DNA from: Hungateiclostridiaceae bacterium UBA3934
Lineage (GTDB): Bacteria; Bacillota; Clostridia; Acetivibrionales; DTU013
Reading direction: 5' to 3'
Assembly: GCA_002385815.1 (NCBI GenBank)
Contig: DGEE01000060.1
Location: 1 to 17,293, forward strand
Length of the DNA stretch: 17,293 bases
This document shows positions 16,201 to 17,293 of this stretch, in pieces; within the stretch, counting starts at the first letter, position 1, and every line of letters starts with the position of its first letter. The position numbers and the translations under genes are program-made. The notes below the pieces were generated by a model, which did no database searches, was not told the DNA's origin, and saw only the letters and a program-made list of their open reading frames with translations.

Positions 16201-17293
16201 TGTCATAATAGTGCAAAGAGAGCTGCGTGATCCTCTCCGGTTTGTCGGCATAAAACACCAGGACGCCTGATTTTTTGTCTCCCTTTTCAATGGTCACTGA
16301 TTCGTTGCCCGGGGTCGAAAGCGGCTCGGAAGCCAGCCATGTGGCTTTTGACGCCGGTACCGGCGAACCGTTGTTCACGCTCAGGTAAAAGTGCTGCATT
16401 ATTGAGGGGATAATGTATGCTTCCATCTGTGTTGCGGTGCCTTTTGGAAAATCGATCTCCATATTGAGCGCAATAAACTGTTTCTCGTCGTCCGCCCCGA
16501 CGCCTGCAAGGACATCGAAGGTGTACGCATCCTTTACCGCCATCCTGATGAGTTGGTTTTTGCCAGATTTGCCGTATGATGTGCTGCCGGTCATTGTCGA
16601 TGGAGCAGCCGCGTCAGCGGACTGCCCTGCGGTTCCTTCCCGGCCTTCTTCATAATCGACATGGGATGTGATAGCCAGCGCCCCGCTGTTGGGCCGGGTT
16701 CCGCCGGTGACAAGCCGGGCGGTCTCCCTGTCGTACAGAGGGATCATTTTACCGCCGGTGGTGATTATCGGAGTTCTCGGCTCCAGGGCTGTGCCCGGCT
16801 TTGTCCTTGTGGTGAACCCGGCCAGGCTTTTGGTAGCATAATAGTCCATTATGGATCCATCCTCTGTCCGTGCCCTGATGCCGATAGAGAACGGAATCAT
16901 TTCTTCCTGGTTGAGCGGTACTGTGACCTTTTTCTCAAGCTCATTCAGTTTTGCCGTGACTTCGTTGATATCCTGTGTGATTATATAATCGCCGCCGGTC
17001 ATCTCTGCTGCGTATTTGAACGAGTCTTCAGCATAGTGAGCATCTGCTACGCCTACGAAAAGGCAGCGTATCCCTTCATCTTTCAGTTCCTTGAGCGCGA
17101 AATCAGCACTTCCGCCTCCTCGATGGTCGACATCCTGCATGGCAGAATCTGTCACGAATATGAAGACCTTTTTATTTGTGGGAAGCGGACTGAGCTGTTT
17201 TGCAGCCGCCTCCAGCGCCCTGATGACATCGGTGCCGCTCCCGGTATCGCCGGCCTCTGACGCAGCCTGCATCAGGACAGCCTTCTGGTCTGT
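13214..17293 (-). CDS. Giant VWA-domain protein with transglutaminase-like segment (5' end outside window)
   Basis: At least 1359 codons. The frame stays open to the window edge, so the start and any signal peptide lie upstream. The first residues are the latter part of a von Willebrand factor A domain: SGTDVIRALEAAAKQLSP (with the MIDAS Thr), KVFIFVTDSAMQD (the MIDAS Asp), then IRCLFVGVADAHY and GGDYIITQDINEV. Long Ser/Gly/Asp-rich, probably beta-sandwich regions follow. At about 15110-14720 a segment resembles a transglutaminase/cysteine-protease core: GWGTENDMFYLAEHMLARLG, then GGSHIFVVPF and LIWLPST. The expected Cys is Gly (14975-14977) and the Asp before P-T is replaced. The C-terminal ~110 residues are helical and lysine-rich, without a membrane anchor. 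Probably extracellular or surface-associated; function unknown. The TAA stop faces the transporter operon. Confidence 0.8.
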   Translation of the reverse strand, partial: TDQKAVLMQAASEAGDTGSGTDVIRALEAAAKQLSPLPTNKKVFIFVTDSAMQDVDHRGGGSADFALKELKDEGIRCLFVGVADAHYAEDSFKYAAEMTGGDYIITQDINEVTAKLNELEKKVTVPLNQEEMIPFSIGIRARTEDGSIMDYYATKSLAGFTTRTKPGTALEPRTPIITTGGKMIPLYDRETARLVTGGTRPNSGALAITSHVDYEEGREGTAGQSADAAAPSTMTGSTSYGKSGKNQLIRMAVKDAYTFDVLAGVGADDEKQFIALNMEIDFPKGTATQMEAYIIPSIMQHFYLSVNNGSPVPASKATWLASEPLSTPGNESVTIEKGDKKSGVLVFYADKPERITQLSLHYYDTVYGHIHMPLAGTVSDQLTEIAELPKTQPARITDAFSMSAAGISDQTEYGTFRRDPYMAPDSPEYKQYTVLRTIQVKFDSNVQALLDLDPMERFYYAVDTTEGPLMAKMNNIVYNIPLGFTGKTMLAPGASNRFHMPFEIPEALSGVSSRLIGDISDGSLDIPVTSGSPAKTSSMGLKFSHEYFDLTINSLARSPFSNSYVILDVTVSDKKDGFGTTGLDSILAIEDKNASDDRRYIEPYSRTSEYLYGIDGGWAVLDGQTRRGIMEFSVSSDTSGRYVLRSPYFPDMAVKISADRYPYPELLAMKHLVKVDTDFEDELDEAVSKAIARYEASKPAAEPRAKTLSLSSAKPEGTDIPAPAASVFGSKVLDSLTSVQDFFHVMYAIRWLPSGSHQNSFYAPEAVLAQGWGTENDMFYLAEHMLARLGIESQFRQVKLLNKGKEALMHLSGVDRVPDHLPALAFTDESGGSHIFVVPFMRDATELSGLIWLPSTEGSEPKKTTVRMTITATVEGPPESEGSGQSGLFDAFSEALGGSSEDAGTSVTVTKEIELLSEELSIPSLSLSPIDIGYNIAAKSENGGDLITAVVSTTDGLLQGSDAIDTGLDRIKSVTVSLYVTDASSGASVHTTILESGQKLTDICHTLGFGLPEMGENTVNILMQESRVIAASSGGSGTQALADASNASKVRWFTRNALYRYIAARTAYDNETAKQLGLVMGRVSEPMAVMITCKSDGTNAVASFDLMRHQNQVLSGEEDKIHAYNLFSGIYASVLEGEALPGGDGVSFLDIWQALPGEAGFILIDDSEESRTEALSMMQGKYPAVLLERLQNSIDSYNSTIFLVPEEPGIIAGKQRWAWLEIDAETYEAISVFDTGERSGAASYILGITGNKFNQTFVGYFVGMNCASWSIAAYSLSLDNYGDIKTNAALTCADVLRMLEEVISLAEKGASGYLKSKVKDKVLEDQKAYRDYKKVKKAFKVPLGFAEGFKIAVEVYFGL

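Noticed and set aside
16661..17260. A 199-codon open frame on the plus strand inside the VWA gene region
   Set aside because: It is antisense to a long frame with clear VWA motifs, its protein shows no domain pattern, and no convincing ribosome binding site precedes it.

Overview
The window is 17.3 kb from a bacterium that is most likely a monoderm Firmicute, probably of the Clostridia. The evidence is a YesM/YesN-type two-component pair, a lipoprotein rather than an outer-membrane-linked adaptor in a MacB-like transporter, a DHFR with Glu at the catalytic acid position (as I recall for clostridial enzymes), G-rich ribosome binding sites and several GTG/TTG starts. No taxonomic marker gene is present, so this is an inference. 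No rRNA, tRNA, CRISPR array, transposase or phage gene is visible.

Left block (27-3175, minus strand): an autoregulated drug-export-type operon, TetR repressor > ABC ATPase > ABC-2 permease > ABC-2 permease. Its promoter (TTGACA/TATTAT) is followed directly by two overlapping 16-bp palindromes, a textbook arrangement for TetR self-repression. The layout resembles the fluoroquinolone-export ABC family. Diverging from it (3220-3836, plus strand) is a dihydrofolate reductase gene with a GTG start, an extended -10 promoter and a leader of about 120 nt that can form two mutually exclusive stems.

Middle block (3859-13119): a YesN-type AraC response regulator and a YesM-type sensor histidine kinase (minus strand, 4-nt gap) diverge from a four-gene transporter operon (plus strand). 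That operon encodes a lipoprotein membrane-fusion/adaptor protein, a 949-residue permease with two FtsX-like halves, an ABC ATPase, and a second ABC ATPase with an AbrB/SpoVT-type swapped-hairpin domain fused to its C-terminus. The two ATPase genes overlap by 11 nt. The shared intergenic region carries a perfect 7-bp inverted repeat with half-sites 21 bp apart, a plausible site for the response regulator. The reading I favour is a signal-responsive export or envelope-stress transporter in which the kinase and regulator control a MacB-like pump with a heterodimeric ATPase.

Right block (13122-17293): an 18-bp imperfect inverted repeat that encloses a second hairpin lies between convergent genes and may be a REP/MITE-like element or a terminator. 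Beyond it is a very large minus-strand gene, truncated by the window edge. It encodes at least 1359 residues: the end of a von Willebrand factor A domain, long beta-rich regions, and a transglutaminase-like segment whose expected catalytic Cys is Gly.

The best candidates for something undescribed are the ATPase-AbrB fusion inside the two-ATPase, one-permease operon, and the VWA plus degenerate-transglutaminase giant protein.
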